Below are positions 9,016 to 18,914 of a stretch of DNA of 35,000 nucleotides, in pieces; the stretch's first letter is position 1, and each line of letters starts with the position of its first letter. The notes below the pieces were generated by a model that made no database searches, was not told the DNA's origin, and saw only the letters and a list, made by a program, of their open reading frames with translations. Origin of the DNA: Halichondria panicea (taxonomy: Eukaryota > Porifera > Demospongiae > Suberitida > Halichondriidae). Location: positions 5,704,702 through 5,739,701 of the forward strand of contig NC_087393.1 of NCBI RefSeq assembly GCF_963675165.1, given 5' to 3'. The position numbers were made by a program, and so were the translations under genes.

Positions 9016-11788
9016 TCACATTATTATGTGATGAGAGTTGATAGTTTTGGCTTGCTCTATCTTTCTCCTGAGTCCCTCACACACAAGTGAGAGCTCAGAG
9101 TGTCTTTGCTGCAGTGCTTCTAGTCGACACACCAACTCCTCATTCTAATAGAGGGAAGAATAAGACACACACAAAATAGATGCACCCACCTCGCCCTTTC
9201 TTTCCTCATAATCTCTTAATAAGACCTTGTGGCCTACCAAACCGCCACGCTGCTTGAGTCTTGTATTGTCCATCCTCAGTAAATCCCTGGCTTGCTTGAG
9301 TCTTGTTAGGTGGTCTCGGCTCTAATAAGCATACACAGCAATAATAATAATAGGAGCACACAGCAATAGGGGCACACAGCAATAAGCAATATCTTACAGC
9401 TATATGGCCTACTGAATAGTAGGTAGGGTAACTGAACACATAAGGGGAGAAGGAGCTGCCTTACCTTGGCTACAACAGTGTCCATAGAGCCTAGTGTACT
9501 CCTCTTGTCAACACTCTCAATCTACACAAGGCTTTCTATAAATCACACAATAATAGATGGATTTCAGGTTGCTATACTGAAACTACTCTGAGCACCTCAT
9601 TCACACACACTGGGTATGTGCTGACTGCACATGCAATAACTTAATACCTGTAAGAATTGTAGCTTCTCCTTGACATGAGTGAGTACTTGTACAGTGGAAG
9701 TAACTTTCCGACGAAGCTTTAAGATGTCTTCATTTCTTTCCTCAATCTTTTCATTCAAGTCTACATTGTTTATCTTGAGCTGCTCAAAGTCTATCATGTG
9801 CAGGCCCTCAGCTAACTGCTCCTTCTTCCTCACAAGTCCCTCTAGTTTGGTGATCTTGTTCTGCAGTTTAATGTTCTCCAACCTTACAGCAATCACCTCT
9901 ACCTCCTTCTGCTCCTCCCAGCTATGGTACTCATCCAACTCCTGAGCTGTCAGTTTCTTGCCACTGCGACTAGTAACTGCCATCAGACATGTCTCTTTCT
10001 TGTACTCAGCAAACTCAGCACTATATTGATGACCAATAACACTCCGTGTGTGCACAGTGTGATAATGTGTTACTTACTTGACTTGTATGACTAGACCCAG
10101 TTTCTCCTCCCTAAGAGCTCTGAGTTCTCCCTCTTGCTGTGTAAAGGATTCGTGCAGTCCAGCCATCTCCAACTGGAGTCTATCAAGAGCCACTGCATAC
10201 AGAGGTCATAATTATATCTACACTGTGTGCACGTGGTGTGTGTGTGTGTGTACCTAGACACTGTGTATATCTCATCTCTTGATCAGCCACAGTACGCCCA
10301 GCGGCATCAGAGCTATCATCAGACTATAGGGGGGGATATGAGGTGGTATATGGGGGGTTGGCACTCACTCTCTTCCTGGTTAAGAGATGCTCTGCAATCT
10401 TATGCTCTAATTGTCCACAGAGAGCTCTCAATCGTTCCTTCTCAACCAGCTCCTCCTACAATAATTATGTGATGTATAATATTATGGGCAACGCAGTATA
10501 GAGCTACAGTAGTGCACTTGCAACAGAGAATTGCCAAACAGCAAAACCACAATTTAGATATGAACATTAATCAGGGCCAAAACTGAAAGGGGAAATTATA
10601 TTTAGCATACATGTAGTTATTCACTTCTGATTCTACAAAATAATTCTGAGAAAAAAAAAATACGGAACCTAATCTACCAAGAAAGAACTTGATTATGTAC
10701 TTGACAGGAGTATAATTTTTTATGAGTTAGGGAAATTACTTATTGATTTGTAGAAAAGTCCCCCAAGAGGGAATCGAACCCACACCTTATCTATCATATG
10801 ATCTACAAGCCACCACCCTAACCACTAAGCCACACTCCCAGAGATCTATTCTACATGTGATAAAATAATAATTATTGTGGTTTTGCTGTTAGGTAATTCT
10901 CTGTTGCAAGTGCACTGCAATCCACTGTATCTCACCTGGAGACTGGCTAGTAACCATTCTCTGTCCACCAACTCCCCCTCTTCTTCCCCCTCTTCAAGAA
11001 TGTCTATCAATGGCACAGCACCACTCACTGGACGCCCCTCCTCACCGCTCACCGGACGCCCAATCACTGAACGCCCCTCCTCACCGCTCACCGGATGCCC
11101 ACTCGCTGAACGCTGCTCCAGGTCTGTAGCTAGCTTCTCTACTTCCTCCACTGGTTCATTGTCACCAGCTACTGCCTCCACTGGTTCATTGTCATCAGCT
11201 ACTGTCTCCACTGGTTCATTGTCACCAGCTACTGTCTCCACTGGTTCATTGTCACCAGCTACTGTCTCCACTGGTTCATTGTCACTAGCTACTGTCTCCA
11301 CTGGTTCATTGTCACCAGCTAATGTCTCTACTGGTTCATTGTCACCAGCTACTGCCTCCACTGGTTCATTGTCACCAGCTACTGTCTCCACTGGCTCCAC
11401 TGGTTCATTGTCACCAGCTACTGTCTCCACTGGCTCCACTGGTTCATTGCCACCAGCTACTGTCTCCACTGTCTCTATTGGTTCACTAGGTAGCTCCTCT
11501 GGTTCATGGCTGCTTTCTTGAGGCTCTGTAGACAACTCTTGACTAGCTGGGGTCTCTTCCTGGATAGTAGGATCTTGAGTGGTGGTCTCTTGAGTGGCAT
11601 TATCCTGCACAGGGTCCCCACTAGTAGACACCTCCTGTAAAACACAATCACTGCATGTACAACTAGTGTATCGATCTAGTAGAGGACTTGACTACCTTTG
11701 TTTCTTCTGCTGAAACTTCTTGTACTACATTTTCCTCCACTTCTTCATCTTTATCCTCAATAGAAAGTTCTATCAGTTCTTCTGCCAT
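9016..11788 (-). CDS. CFAP184: CFAP184 / CCDC96 homologue (9 exons)
   Basis: CCDC96 (CFAP184) pairs with CCDC113 in a ciliary complex that links radial spoke 3, dynein g and the nexin-dynein regulatory complex. Exons 11788-11696, 11634-10936, 10455-10369, 10323-10254, 10192-10078, 10020-9648, 9521-9465, 9321-9190 and 9144-9016 join in phase to 584 residues. The N-terminal ~260 residues are acidic and low complexity, with a VETVAGDNEP decapeptide repeat. From about residue 320 to the end it is coiled coil with the family's hallmark blocks: NIKLQNKITKLE, EGLHMIDFEQLKI, NEKIEERNEDILKLRRKVTS, VQVLTHVKEKLQFLQ and RMDNTRLKQRGGLVGHK. It is head to head with TK1 (260 bp between start codons), and an X-box-like site lies 72 bp upstream of its ATG. 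Confidence 0.92.
10511..10916. mobile_element. 406-bp inverted-repeat element in a CFAP184 intron
   Basis: The 43-bp ends (10511-10553 and 10874-10916) are inverted copies with about three mismatches, beginning agtgcacttgcaacagagaa. The interior has no coding frame but carries a tRNA-like segment at 10759-10840. It fills most of the intron between exons 2 and 3 (10456-10935). No clear target duplication was seen. Non-autonomous DNA transposon or composite element. Confidence 0.85.
10759..10840 (-). other. tRNA-derived (SINE-like) segment with A and B boxes
   Basis: On the minus strand there is an A-box-like TGGCTTAGTGGTTAGGGTGG (complement of 10812-10831) and a B-box-like GGGTTCGATTCCC (complement of 10769-10781), in tRNA-like spacing. 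The acceptor stem does not pair (5' GGGAG end against ...TTGGGGG), so a functional tRNA is unlikely. A tRNA-derived internal RNA polymerase III promoter or SINE remnant is the best reading. Confidence 0.6.
11152..11475. repeat. 30-bp coding minisatellite in CFAP184 exon 2
   Basis: About ten units of ggttcattgtcaccagctac plus ten bases encode VETVAGDNEP-type decapeptides on the minus strand. Two units carry an extra in-frame 9 bp. Single-base differences change A/T, D/G and V/L. Confidence 0.95.
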
Positions 11789-11859
11789 TATACTGTACTG
11801 TACTAGTCGAATCGTTGCGTCGGCCAGGGAATTAATTGTTTACAATGGGCTTTACTTGA

Positions 11860-11873
11860 ATTTCCATGGCAAC
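11860..11873. promoter_or_regulatory. X-box-like RFX site upstream of CFAP184
   Basis: On the CFAP184 coding strand it reads GTTGCCATGGAAAT, one base from the X-box GTTGCCATGGAAAC. It is 72 bp upstream of the CFAP184 ATG, within the 260-bp interval shared with TK1. Confidence 0.75.
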
Positions 11874-11982
11874 ATCATAACGGGCACCTATTCTAATTAA
11901 ATCTCACCTCATTTAATACGCGGCGGTATTTGAAACACAATGCTTTCTCTGCAATTTGATTTGTTAGATTGTAAAGTATGTA

Positions 11983-11989
11983 CGCGGGA
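11983..11989. promoter_or_regulatory. E2F-like site upstream of TK1
   Basis: The + strand reads gcgggaa (TTCCCGC on the other strand), the core of E2F sites, 60 bp upstream of the TK1 start. TK1 is a classical E2F target in animals. A short match that could occur by chance. Confidence 0.4.
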
Positions 11990-12048
11990 ACATTGTCAGT
12001 GTCTACTATTATAATTTAATATTGTCAAAGAGAAGGATCTAGGAAGAG

Positions 12049-12957
12049 ATGTCTTGTGTGAGTGCGACTAGTCAGTACCTGTCTGCCATCAGCCGAGGTC
12101 ATGTGCAGGTAACTAGTCTATCCCTAGGCTTAGCGTGGCTTACTGTACATGTGCTTGTCTCTCTCTGTAGCTCATTCTGGGCCCAATGTTTTCTGGGAAA
12201 ACGTAAGTATGACATCACGTACCTATACTGCCACTCTACTGTACACCCCCACATTGCTTACCGCCCACACACGTACAGGACGGAGCTGATACGACGGATG
12301 CGAAGGTTTCAAGTGGCTAATTATGCTTGTCTCATTGTCAAATACGCCAAGGATGATCGCTATAGCAACCAGGATGTGTCAACCCATGATCGCCAGATGA
12401 CCCACGGTATTGCAGCTACTTTACTCAGAGACATAAAGAGTCAAGCACACAAGTTCAACGTGATTGGCATAGATGAAGGCCAATTCTTCCCAGACATTGT
12501 GGACTTCTGTGAGGAGATGGCCAATGCTGGAAAGACAGTTATAGTAGCAGCCTTGGATGGAACCTTTCAGCGGAAAGTATGTGTGTGCAACTCTTTGATT
12601 CATTTACTATAATTATGCTGCCCCTACCAGCCATTTGGACCTATCTTGAACCTTGTACCTCTGGCTGAGAGTGTTGTCAAGCTCAAGGCGGTGTGTATGG
12701 TGTGTTACAATGATGCAGCCTTCACCAAAAGACTGGGTACTGAACAAGAGGTGAGCACCTCCCACCCACTCTCTGTGTGTGTGATTTGTGTGTAGGTGGA
12801 GGTGATTGGAGGCACAGACAAGTACATGGCCGTGTGTAGGACGTGTTACAGCTTGCCGGACACACCCACTCTCTCAGCTAAAGAGATCACTCCAGTGCGT
12901 GGAAGTGCTCAACTGACTAATGGAAGACATCTCTTCTCTAATGAACAATTACACTAG
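12049..12957 (+). CDS. TK1: Cytosolic thymidine kinase 1 (5 exons)
   Basis: TK1 phosphorylates thymidine to dTMP with ATP in the pyrimidine salvage pathway and is an S-phase enzyme. Exons 12049-12108, 12171-12202, 12279-12576, 12631-12750 and 12796-12957 join in phase to 223 residues (human 234). The P-loop GPMFSGKT is at 24-31, the catalytic base is E97 in DEGQFFPD, followed by [19 protein letters not shown] and [13 protein letters not shown] structural zinc site comes from CMVC and CRTC. The lasso/nucleoside-binding segment [14 protein letters not shown] is intact. The C-terminal tail is shorter than in vertebrates and I see no KEN degron. Divergent from CFAP184; convergent with the myosin gene. 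Confidence 0.96.
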
Positions 12958-13076
12958 AACTAATTATAATTACTCTTATAAGCACTTGATTTTATTTCCT
13001 CTTTTATACATTTAATAACTTAGAACTATGATAATAATTATATTGAACCTGATAATCATAACAGCATGCGAGCGTA

Positions 13077-13222
13077 TACAGAGAATTAATATCAAGTTGG
13101 TTGGCAGAAGGTTAAACCATGACCACTAATTATGCATTAGTAAAGTACGTGTGTGAATGAGATGGTCATGGATGGCTGCACTTTAACTTTTAACTTCTGC
13201 CAACCAACCTCTGCTGTCTGTA
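13077..13222. mobile_element. 146-bp MITE related to the one at 19287-19417
   Basis: The ends are inverted around aagttggttggcagaa and ttctgccaaccaac, and the interior has accatgaccacta near the left end and tggtcatgg near the right. The 19287 element has the same blocks. It lies between the convergent stops of TK1 and the myosin gene. Confidence 0.8.
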
Positions 13223-13379
13223 TCATCATTACCATCAGTCAAAAATGTTTAAGTGGGCACAAAAATTAATTAAGAGGTCACTGACAGAATATTATTAGTA
13301 ATTATGAGGAGATCGTTCATTTTGTTGAATACAGCAGTTCATATATAATTGTGATTAGAGACATAGTCCGTGTAAAAGG

Positions 13380-14825
13380 TCATAGGTCAGAGTACGTGGG
13401 TTTGTCTCTGCTCATTCGCGGGGGTCGAGAGGTGGATGGACTGTTCGGGGGCGTGAGCTGCACACAACACACACACAGTCACACATGCACACATCATTAC
13501 ATAATTTATCAAACGTTTTTAGGTTCTTATAATTATGGGCAAAATTCTTGAATGCTAAAATTGAGTTATGGCATCTGAAAGAGTGCATTGATAACAGGCA
13601 GGCCGGGGTGTGGTTGTAACTGAACATACCCTTAGCTCTGTGTACTGATGAGGCATGTGTATCTGAGCCCCTTGATGCTCTACTATGAGATAGCCTCTCT
13701 TGTGTGAGCGGCCCAACACATACACCTCATCACCAGGACGTAACAGACCACCTTCTGGATAACAACACTTCATTACTCTCCATTGGGGGAAGCCCACTTT
13801 ATAACTTCCCACAATCGTGTAGTTACGCACTGTATACACTTTCTCTCCATTAGGTGCTACTGGTGGTACAGTCTTGCTGTGTGTGTGTGTGTGTGTGTGG
13901 GTGGGTCACATCATACACACTAGCTACTACAGAGGGCCTCACGTTAGCTTGGTCTGAGCTTCCCCCTGTAGTCTAGCAGCACGCAAGGAAACCATCAATT
14001 GAGGCCAATGCTGGCGACACAAGAACCTCCGTACAGCAGCTTGTATCCTTACAGCCGCTCTGTTCAGAATGAGCAGTCTCATATGCTCAAGACATCGAAA
14101 TAGCTCTTCACTGCATTAAATAATGATATACAAGGATATATCATTATGAGGCTAACTTGAGGAATATCTGTGTGTTGCCAATAGCATAGTGCTCTTGTGA
14201 TAGTTCCACTTCTTCTAGCACTCTACTCAGAGCTGCTAACATTCCCTCTAGCACTTCAGCAGGATGCATGTTGGGCAGTGGCACATAGTCAGGAACAAGG
14301 GTGCAGTACTTGCCAATGAAGTCATCAAAACTCATAAAATGAAGAAAACCTGTTCAGGTAAATGGAAGATTGGGGCTAAGCACACTATAATATATCGGAC
14401 GTTCACAGCACAAGTTATGGCCTCTCAAACTTATCTACGAAAACAGGTCTGATTCTTGTAACAATTATACTAGTTGTGACGTACCAGTTTGCACAAGGTC
14501 CACTGTCTCAAATACTGCCAGTGTTTGTATCTGCCCTGACACATAGTCTCTGTCAAACTGCCCAGGTGTCTGGTCAGGGTTGGACTATATAGGGGGGGGG
14601 GGGGGGGGTGAGTGTGGTAGGGGACTATAAGGGGGGGTGGTGGTGAGTGTGGTACCTTTATACAGCGAACAAAGAATGGTTGGCAAGAATTCAAAACAGT
14701 CAGAGCATCTTTAAAGTTTGCCTGCATGTGGAGAGAATGCATAAGCAGAGAATGCAAGCTATTATAGACACTCTTGTAGTACCTGAAAGTCCTGGATGAA
14801 GGTGGTGGGTGGTTTGGACTCATGG

Positions 14826-14894
<69 letters not shown>

Positions 14895-15165
14895 AGAGTA
14901 CAACTCATTATCTGTGGCAACCAGAACAAAATACATGTAAGTGTTTGTCTGATGGTTTGGTGGGTTGTACAATAGTAGCTGATACATGAGGCAGCTCAGC
15001 CTCATTACTCTCAGCACTCTACCTTCACAGTACATGCAATCTACTGTATAATCAGTCTCCAGTACAATATGAGTACACATGTAGTTACACGAAGTGTGAC
15101 ATACGGTGAGTGTTGAAGGTAGGCTGGAGTTAGTCTGCACATTTGACCCTTTGGAGTCCCATCAC

Positions 15166-15205
<40 letters not shown>

Positions 15206-16887
15206 GGGGAGGTTAGCACGCACACACACACACACACACACACACTACACAATATTGTTGAAGCACTTACTGTGCAAGTCTCTGTTGAGCTCCACAGCAA
15301 ACAAGTGAGCAACAAACCCAAAGTTACACTCCTGCATAAACTAGTGTACACACGCCCACACACACGCCCACACACCTTGGTGTTGAAGGTGGCCACTATA
15401 TCATCAGCAATAGTGTCTGCATTAGCATTGAGGAGACTGTAGATGTCATACACCACATCCCCGGCAAAGTGGCGAATAGCAAAAGTTGATGAGGATCCTC
15501 CGGGAGGCAAGAAGCTGGGGGGTCACAAACGAATGCGTGTGGGGGGTCACAATGTACACACACCTTTTGTTAGTATGGAACCTTGCTCTTAGTCGCACTC
15601 GTATGTCCTCAGAAGACACTCTACACAACATGAGGTTATGATCACGTTACCGTGGTGATAGAATACACGTTACCTTGGTGATAGGGTCTCTTGATTGATG
15701 AGATGTGTGAGTGTGTGTGACCCGCCCACGCCACCTCCGAGTAGAGTCAAACAAGGAGTGTGGTCATAAAGGCTGCTCTCAAACAATGGGTCCACCCCCT
15801 CAGCGCTACACAGGGGTCAGAGTACATACACAGGGTCAGAGTACACACACAGAGTGGAGGGGCTTACTTGCACTGATCTACAGTGGCTCTGAACAATGAT
15901 CGTGTGTAATAATCTTGTAAACTCTCAGACACGAGATTTCCACACAAGGCTTCTAGAGAGTTGACCTCTGCATTCTCAAACCCAAACATGTCCACTACAT
16001 GAAGAGTAGCGTCATCAGGGGGTGGAGGTTGTGAACCCTGTGACCTTTGGGCCGCTCCTCGTAATAAAGTGTTGATACGCCTCAAAATGGCAACTATTGT
16101 GCGAATGTACAGAGACTTTGCCAGAGCGTCCCGTGCACCGTTTGACTGTGTGTGAGGTGTGGATGAGTGGGCGTGTGTGAGGGTGTGACTTACAGCAGCT
16201 GCCGAACATGGCGCTTGTACGGCCTCTCCCCTTTCACTAGCATATGTACGAAGAGTGAGTCCTTGTTGTAGTTGCTGAGGTTGTACTCCCAACAAACCAG
16301 CCACTGCACCAAGCTCTGCACAGTGTGTGTGTGTGTGTGTGTGTAGTGTGTGAGGGGTAGGTTACCGTCTGCTCCCTGCATTGAGAGCTCTTGATTCTTT
16401 GCTTCATAGAACAAGACATTGCCCAACAAGAGAACAGCTACTAACACCTTGACCACATCTGTGAGTGGAATACCAAGCTGGGCCAGAGATGACTTCCATG
16501 CTTCAAAATGATTTGCCAAAACTTGTTGTGACTCTCGTGGCTCTAGTCCCTGAGACAAGTAGTGGAGGGTTCGAGGTTCATGATAGCTCAGAGCTAGCTT
16601 ATCTGTAGATAGGTGATGGTTAGGATACACACACACATACACACATACGCCCACTCACTCCTCTCCTCAGGAGTTAGGCCAGCTAGTAGTTGGTAGAATA
16701 TGTGGAAGTTCTGTTCACTTTGTTTGGTACCCACAACTCTTGTCTGAAGGGGAGAGTGGGTGTGATGTGTGTGAGGGGAGTGGGTGTGAGGGACACATGT
16801 ACAGAGGCTAACCTGGTCCAGAAAGAAACAGTTGATCTTGACTTTAGTGATGATCTGCCCAGCAAACCCAAAGTCCACCATTCTCCC

Positions 16888-16929
<42 letters not shown>

Positions 16930-17531
16930 AAGCGTGTATGATGGTTATAGAGTAGCTTACAATACGAGAAGATTCTTTATTTCCAGCAGTGGCTGCAGAT
17001 CCTAGTGCTTTGAGTACCACAGAAGATACTTGCCAGTACTGTAATACACACACACACACACACACACACGTAAACACGTACAAACGCACGTAAACACACT
17101 ATGTACCTTGCGCAGGTTTTGGAGCCAGTCACTTTTGTGAGCAGTTTGGAACATTTTCAGGAGAACTTGATCGGCAGTGAATGTTTTGCCAGCTCCAGAG
17201 AGTCCATTGAACAAGAGAGCACGAGGTTTAGAGGAGAGCTCTGATAATACATTCTCCACGAGACGCTTCAATACAGCGTGTGTGGTAGGGGAGGGTGCCT
17301 CAAAAGAGTTGACAGCCAACAACACTGGGCCCACCCACGTCTGTGTATGTGTGTGTGTGTGTGTGTGTGTACGTACGTGTGTGTGTATCAGCTCTTGGGC
17401 ATGGGATACTCTATAAAAGCACTCACATAGCATTGCCTATTGATGAATCTCTGCTGTAGCGTCTGAAGGATAGCTTCAACTGTAAGAGGCCCGTTCAGAT
17501 CAGCTAGATCGAAGAACTGCGAGTCAGACAT
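13380..17531 (-). CDS. Divergent unconventional myosin with one IQ motif and an SH3-like C-terminus (20 exons)
   Basis: This is an actin-based motor of unassigned class. Exons: 17531-17427, 17340-17107, 17038-16961, 16887-16813, 16743-16659, 16602-16366, 16315-16194, 16145-15868, 15805-15674, 15620-15564, 15514-15376, 15331-15271, 15165-15105, 14825-14783, 14721-14656, 14584-14485, 14349-14157, 14110-13943, 13876-13630, 13457-13380. They give 852 residues in continuous phase. The P-loop is GLSGAGKT (81-88; the usual Glu is Leu), switch I NKESSRIGR (133-141) and switch II DMFGFE (364-369). RHFAGDVVYD and FFVRCIK (585-591) follow. The segment before the P-loop is shorter than usual. One IQ motif (IQAAVRRFLCR, 711-721) leads to an SH3-like domain (about 757-827: LRPGDEVYVLG, then QIHMPHQYTEL) and a Pro-rich end. 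It has no coiled coil, MyTH4 or FERM domain. Confidence 0.88.
14587..14640. repeat. G-rich tract in a myosin intron
   Basis: A run of about 18 G and a second G-rich copy (gggggggtgg) sit within two copies of 'gtgagtgtggta'. On the coding strand these are C runs just upstream of the 3' splice site of the exon starting at 14584. Confidence 0.9.
14827..14893. repeat. (TG)33 microsatellite next to a myosin exon
   Basis: The longest dinucleotide tract in the window. On the coding strand it is (CA)n and ends directly at the acceptor (ACACAG) of the 43-bp exon 14825-14783. Confidence 0.97.
15172..15244. repeat. Two (CA)n tracts in a myosin intron
   Basis: CA tracts at about 15172-15201 and 15219-15244 fill the intron between exons 15331-15271 and 15165-15105. 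The coding strand is TG-rich and abuts the acceptor at 15166-15167. Confidence 0.95.
16889..16926. repeat. (CA)n microsatellite in a myosin intron
   Basis: About 19 CA units. On the coding strand the TG run ends in the acceptor TGTAG immediately before the exon beginning at 16887. Confidence 0.96.
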
Positions 17532-17957
17532 GTTCAAACTCTACTGTACTACGGTACTAGTACACACATATAATAGGTTAGCTGTACTGTGTCACTACTG
17601 CCTTCTACCTGAGGAGGTTGGGCCCAGCTTATTGCCCCACCCCTCAATCCCAAACTCAATCCCTGGGCAACAAACCAAGTCTAACCGAGAAGGCCTTTTA
17701 CTTGTCCAATCGATCCGGGACCTGACAAGACTATACCAGTACAAGTACTAGAGAACTGAGGTTCATAATAATGTGTAGGTGCAGTGTAGGCCAGCTACTC
17801 ATATAGTAGCGAGTGAAGGGCTGGACTTGCGAGACTACTACTCGTATGAACACTACAAGCGCATAATTAAGCATTGATTTGCAGATACCCTGCAGCCGGG
17901 GCAGTACATTCACATTTGAAAAGCTTACACAAACAAACAAAGGAATGGGTTTTATAA
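17532..17957. other. Interval between the myosin start and the forkhead stop
   Basis: Contains the presumed myosin promoter and the forkhead 3' UTR. No repeated element, RNA gene or further exon was recognised. Short open frames here have no splice or homology support. Confidence 0.6.
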
Positions 17958-18557
17958 TTACAGAATCAGTTTTGTAATGGAAAAGTTTCTGCATTTGTCG
18001 CTGAGTGTAGTTGGTAATGTTGTGTACTTGTACAACCCAGAGTGTTGTGGAGTGTCAGGACTGGAGGGTGGAGTGAGGAGCACACTCTCTTCAATAGGTG
18101 GAGTGAGGAGCATACTCTCTTCAATAGGTGAGCCCTTGCTCTGAACTGATTTGCATTTGTTCCTTCTACGTCTTCTGTTCATTTTGAGTGCTAGTTCTGG
18201 ACTAGCGTTCATGAAGTGTGGAGCTAGGGTCCAATAGCTTCCTTTGCCTGGGGGGTCGTGACTATCTCGTGCTATCTTGACAAAACACTCATTAAGAGAA
18301 AGGTTGTGTCTTATGGAGTTCTGCCAGCCTCTCCTGTTGTCTCTGTAGAAGGGATATTGAGACATGATGTAGCAGTAGATATCGTTGAGTGTCATCTTCT
18401 TATTAGGAGAGCTCTTGATGGCCATTGAAATGAGAGTGATGTAAGAGTAAGGAGGTCTTTGATGACACGTCTCACTGCACATAACTCTGGCTAGTAGAGA
18501 CAGATCAATAGAGAGTGGGCTGTAAGGCCCAGCTTCATAGACTAGTCTGTACGACAT
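17958..18557 (-). CDS. Forkhead (FOX) transcription factor, single exon
   Basis: A 199-residue intronless frame. The forkhead DNA-binding domain is at about 34-115: [14 protein letters not shown], then helix 3 [15 protein letters not shown] (78-92) and wing 2 [16 protein letters not shown] basic patch NRRRRRNK follows at 127-134. These features fit a class I forkhead of the FoxA/C/D/L type, with the [12 protein letters not shown] stretch closest to FoxC/FoxL-like sequences as I remember them. A subfamily needs a tree. After the domain there is a tandem 10-residue duplication ending in LLTPP (residues 145-164). No engrailed-homology-like repressor motif was recognised. Three TATA-containing repeats lie directly upstream, so this is probably a TATA-driven, regulated gene. 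The start is the only upstream in-frame ATG near that promoter. Confidence 0.93.
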   Translation of the reverse strand: MSYRLVYEAGPYSPLSIDLSLLARVMCSETCHQRPPYSYITLISMAIKSSPNKKMTLNDIYCYIMSQYPFYRDNRRGWQNSIRHNLSLNECFVKIARDSHDPPGKGSYWTLAPHFMNASPELALKMNRRRRRNKCKSVQSKGSPIEESMLLTPPIEESVLLTPPSSPDTPQHSGLYKYTTLPTTLSDKCRNFSITKLIL

Positions 18558-18559
18558 GG

Positions 18560-18682
18560 CTGCTGATGCTCTCTATCAGTGGTGGTGGCCCCTTTATAGT
18601 GACTGCTGATGCTCTCTATCAGTGGTGGTGGCCCCTTTATAGTGACTGCTGTGCTCTCTATCGGTGGTCCTTTATAAGTGTA
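18560..18682 (-). promoter_or_regulatory. Triplicated ~43-bp promoter unit with TATA boxes upstream of the forkhead gene
   Basis: Units at about 18560-18602, 18603-18645 and 18646-18682; the last is shortened and degenerate. Each contains, on the forkhead coding strand, TATAAAGG or TATAAAGGGG next to GATAGAGAGC. The first TATA is about 35 bp upstream of the ATG, so transcription driven from it would give a very short leader; the outer copies would suit a normal leader. Confidence 0.75.
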
Positions 18683-18914
18683 TTCATTGTGTGGACAGCT
18701 GTTAGTTGTTTATTTGTAGTTGGGAAATTACGTCTAACCCTGCATTCCAGTGTGGTGGGTGCATTACTGTTGCTAGGATATGAGGTCTAATGACGCAGTT
18801 AGCTAATGTTGATTGCATAAGTACATACCACACAAACATCCACAGTGTCAACAAACACTTAACTCTGACGTGTGTATGCAGCTAACCCACTTACCCTCAT
18901 CTCCACTGCAGGTC

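Noticed and set aside
10759-10840. Functional tRNA gene
   Set aside because: A and B boxes are present but the acceptor stem does not pair and it sits inside an inverted-repeat element; SINE-like remnant preferred.
11925-11940. CDE/CHR-type element (GGCGGtaTTTGAA) upstream of TK1
   Set aside because: Spacing between the two half-sites is 2 and not the usual 4 bases; not convincing.
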